A stretch of 5,701 nucleotides of DNA from Deltaproteobacteria bacterium (GTDB lineage Bacteria > Myxococcota > Myxococcia > Myxococcales > 40CM-4-68-19). The stretch spans positions 1-5,701 of the forward strand of contig VBLM01000006.1 in assembly GCA_005879095.1 (NCBI GenBank). The letters are read 5' to 3'. Below, piece after piece: positions 4,783 to 5,701 of the stretch; position 1 is the first letter of the stretch, and every line of letters begins with the position of its first letter. A program made the position numbers and the translations under genes. The notes under the pieces were generated by a model that was not told the DNA's origin, did no database searches, and worked only from the letters and a program-made list of their open reading frames with translations.

Positions 4783-5490
4783 GTGGCCGATCGGAATTAT
4801 TGGGTACGGACCGAGCAGGGGCGCACCTGGGGCCCCTACACGCTGGAGGCCCTGGACCGCCTGCGCGGCCAGCTCACCGAGAAGTGCGAAGCCTCGCTCG
4901 ACGGCCAGAACTGGCGGCCGGGCACCGACTTTCCAGAACTAAAAGATTTGCTCGCTCCGCCGCGCAAGGTGGAGAAGGCAGCGCCGCCAGCGAGCGCAAA
5001 GCCGCGCATCTCCAAGGCGATCGCAGAGGCCTTCGGGATCAAGGACGAGCCCGTCGAGGCTCCAGAGACGAAGGCTGCACCGCCGCCTCCGAAGCCGATA
5101 GCGCCCGAGCCGCCGCCGGTCGCCGAAAAGCCGCTCGAGCTGCCCGAGAGCGGAAGCCTCGCCGACCTGTCGCCGGTCCGGCTCTACGCGCTGGCGGCGT
5201 TGACCAACGCTTTGGGCCGGCTGGTGCTGGAGCTGGGGAAAGGGCGGATGCTGACCATCAGCTTCCGCCGCGGTACGCCGGAGCATCTCAGCACCGACGA
5301 TCCCGATCTCTCCCTGCTGCGCTTCCTCCAGCAGCGAGGAGCAGGCGACGAAGAGCGGGCAGGACGTCGTCTCGGTTCTCTTCCAGATGCAGCTGATTCC
5401 GCCCGCCGACGCGCACAAGCTGCTCGGCGATTACGCCCGCTTCCTGCTCGAACGCGCGCTGATGTCGTGGCGCGGGAAGTTCTCGTTTGA
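4783..5490 (+). CDS. GYF_2 and DUF4388-type protein, 5' part, frame lost near 5336-5345
   Basis: The true protein is read from the GTG at 4783 to about codon 187. It has an N-terminal GYF_2-like domain (residues 5-60: YWVRTEQGRTWGPYTLEAL, then WRPG and FPELKDLL), a proline-, alanine- and lysine-rich linker (about 62-122) and the start of a DUF4388-like domain (about 124-187: LADLSPVRLYALAALTNALG, then LTISFRRGTPEHL and LSLLRFLQQ). After FLQQRG the frame turns into basic, low-complexity sequence to a stop at 5490, which is a shadow of the real frame. The family-like reading resumes in the +1 frame from about 5336. GYF_2/DUF4388 proteins are common in myxobacteria and of unknown or signalling-related function; no enzyme motif is visible. 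The start rests on the first GYF_2 residues and on the leaderless-type promoter. Confidence 0.72.
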   Translation: MADRNYWVRTEQGRTWGPYTLEALDRLRGQLTEKCEASLDGQNWRPGTDFPELKDLLAPPRKVEKAAPPASAKPRISKAIAEAFGIKDEPVEAPETKAAPPPPKPIAPEPPPVAEKPLELPESGSLADLSPVRLYALAALTNALGRLVLELGKGRMLTISFRRGTPEHLSTDDPDLSLLRFLQQRGAGDEERAGRRLGSLPDAADSARRRAQAARRLRPLPARTRADVVAREVLV

Positions 5491-5701
5491 AAAGGATGCG
5501 CCGGCGCCGCCCGGGGCGTTTCCGCTCGGATCGAAGTGGACGCTTCTGGCCGAGTCGGTGCGCCGGCTCGAAGTGCCTTTGTTGCGCGCGCGGCTGGGGA
5601 AGCGGCTGCTGCGGCCGGTGGTGCGATCGGGCGGGATGAGCATCGGCAAGGTGGAAGAGCTCGCTTTGAATGCGCAGGAGGCGCGGCTCTATGCCTCGCT
5701 C
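5336..5701 (+). pseudogene. Continuation of the DUF4388-type gene in the shifted frame, 3' partial
   Basis: In the frame beginning GAG GAG CAG GCG at 5336 the sequence reads EEQATKSGQDVVSVLFQMQL, then IPPADAHKLLGDYARFLLE, WRGKFSFEKDAPAPPGAFPL and a final MSIGKVEELALNAQEARLYA, open to the window end. This is the expected second half of a DUF4388-type domain and its C-terminal extension: the GQDVVSVLFQMQLI segment resembles the family's GxxLGEVLxxxGLI pattern, and WRGKFSFE its WxxGxFxFE pattern. It has no start of its own, so it belongs to the gene starting at 4783. About a dozen residues usual between the FLxxxG and GQDV-type segments appear to be absent, so a deletion of about 35-41 bases (length 2 modulo 3) fits better than a simple one-base error. 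Confidence 0.7.

Noticed and set aside
1662..5396. A 1244-codon open frame on the plus strand
   Set aside because: It is antisense to the activator, phosphofructokinase and metallopeptidase genes, has arginine/proline/alanine-rich low-complexity content and no domain. It is a by-product of high GC content.
5431..5649. A 72-codon minus-strand frame near the right end
   Set aside because: It is antisense to the second half of the DUF4388-type gene, which has recognisable family-like sequence.

Overview
The window is very GC-rich and reads like a chromosomal segment of a myxobacterium-like organism (Myxococcota, formerly Deltaproteobacteria). This placement is an inference. It rests on an FHA-domain sigma-54 activator without a receiver domain, a GYF_2 plus DUF4388-type protein, and codons strongly biased to G/C at third positions. 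No RNA gene, CRISPR array or insertion sequence is visible.

Layout: everything from 1 to 4760 is on the minus strand, and one gene at the right end is on the plus strand. Reading the minus strand in the direction of transcription, the first group is a predicted HExxH metallopeptidase (4760-4188), a 6-phosphofructokinase carrying the pyrophosphate-type residues (4156-3128) and an FHA / AAA+ / Fis-type sigma-54 activator (3110-1719). These three are closely spaced and probably form one operon. A 150-base non-coding gap follows (1569-1718). The second group is a 51-residue membrane protein (1568-1413), a Tat-signal gluconate 2-dehydrogenase subunit 3-like protein (1387-770) and a GMC flavoprotein dehydrogenase (773 to beyond base 1). 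The last two overlap by ATGA.

The non-coding gap is the most interesting part. It holds a near-perfect sigma-54 (-24/-12) promoter facing the dehydrogenase group, with inverted and direct repeats of a TGCAAC half-site upstream of it, directly behind the gene for a sigma-54 activator. The simplest model is that the FHA activator responds to a phosphothreonine signal and switches on a periplasmic, Tat-exported flavin oxidoreductase. The small subunit carries the Tat signal and the catalytic subunit has none.

On the plus strand, a GYF_2/DUF4388-type gene starts at 4783, only 22 bases from the divergent metallopeptidase start. Both GTG starts have a TANNNT hexamer six bases upstream, which suggests back-to-back leaderless promoters.

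Two genes carry lesions. The GMC gene has an in-frame TAG at 129-131, with clear family-like coding on both sides. The DUF4388-type gene has a frameshift near 5336-5345 that looks like a short deletion. These may be real decay or errors in a draft assembly.
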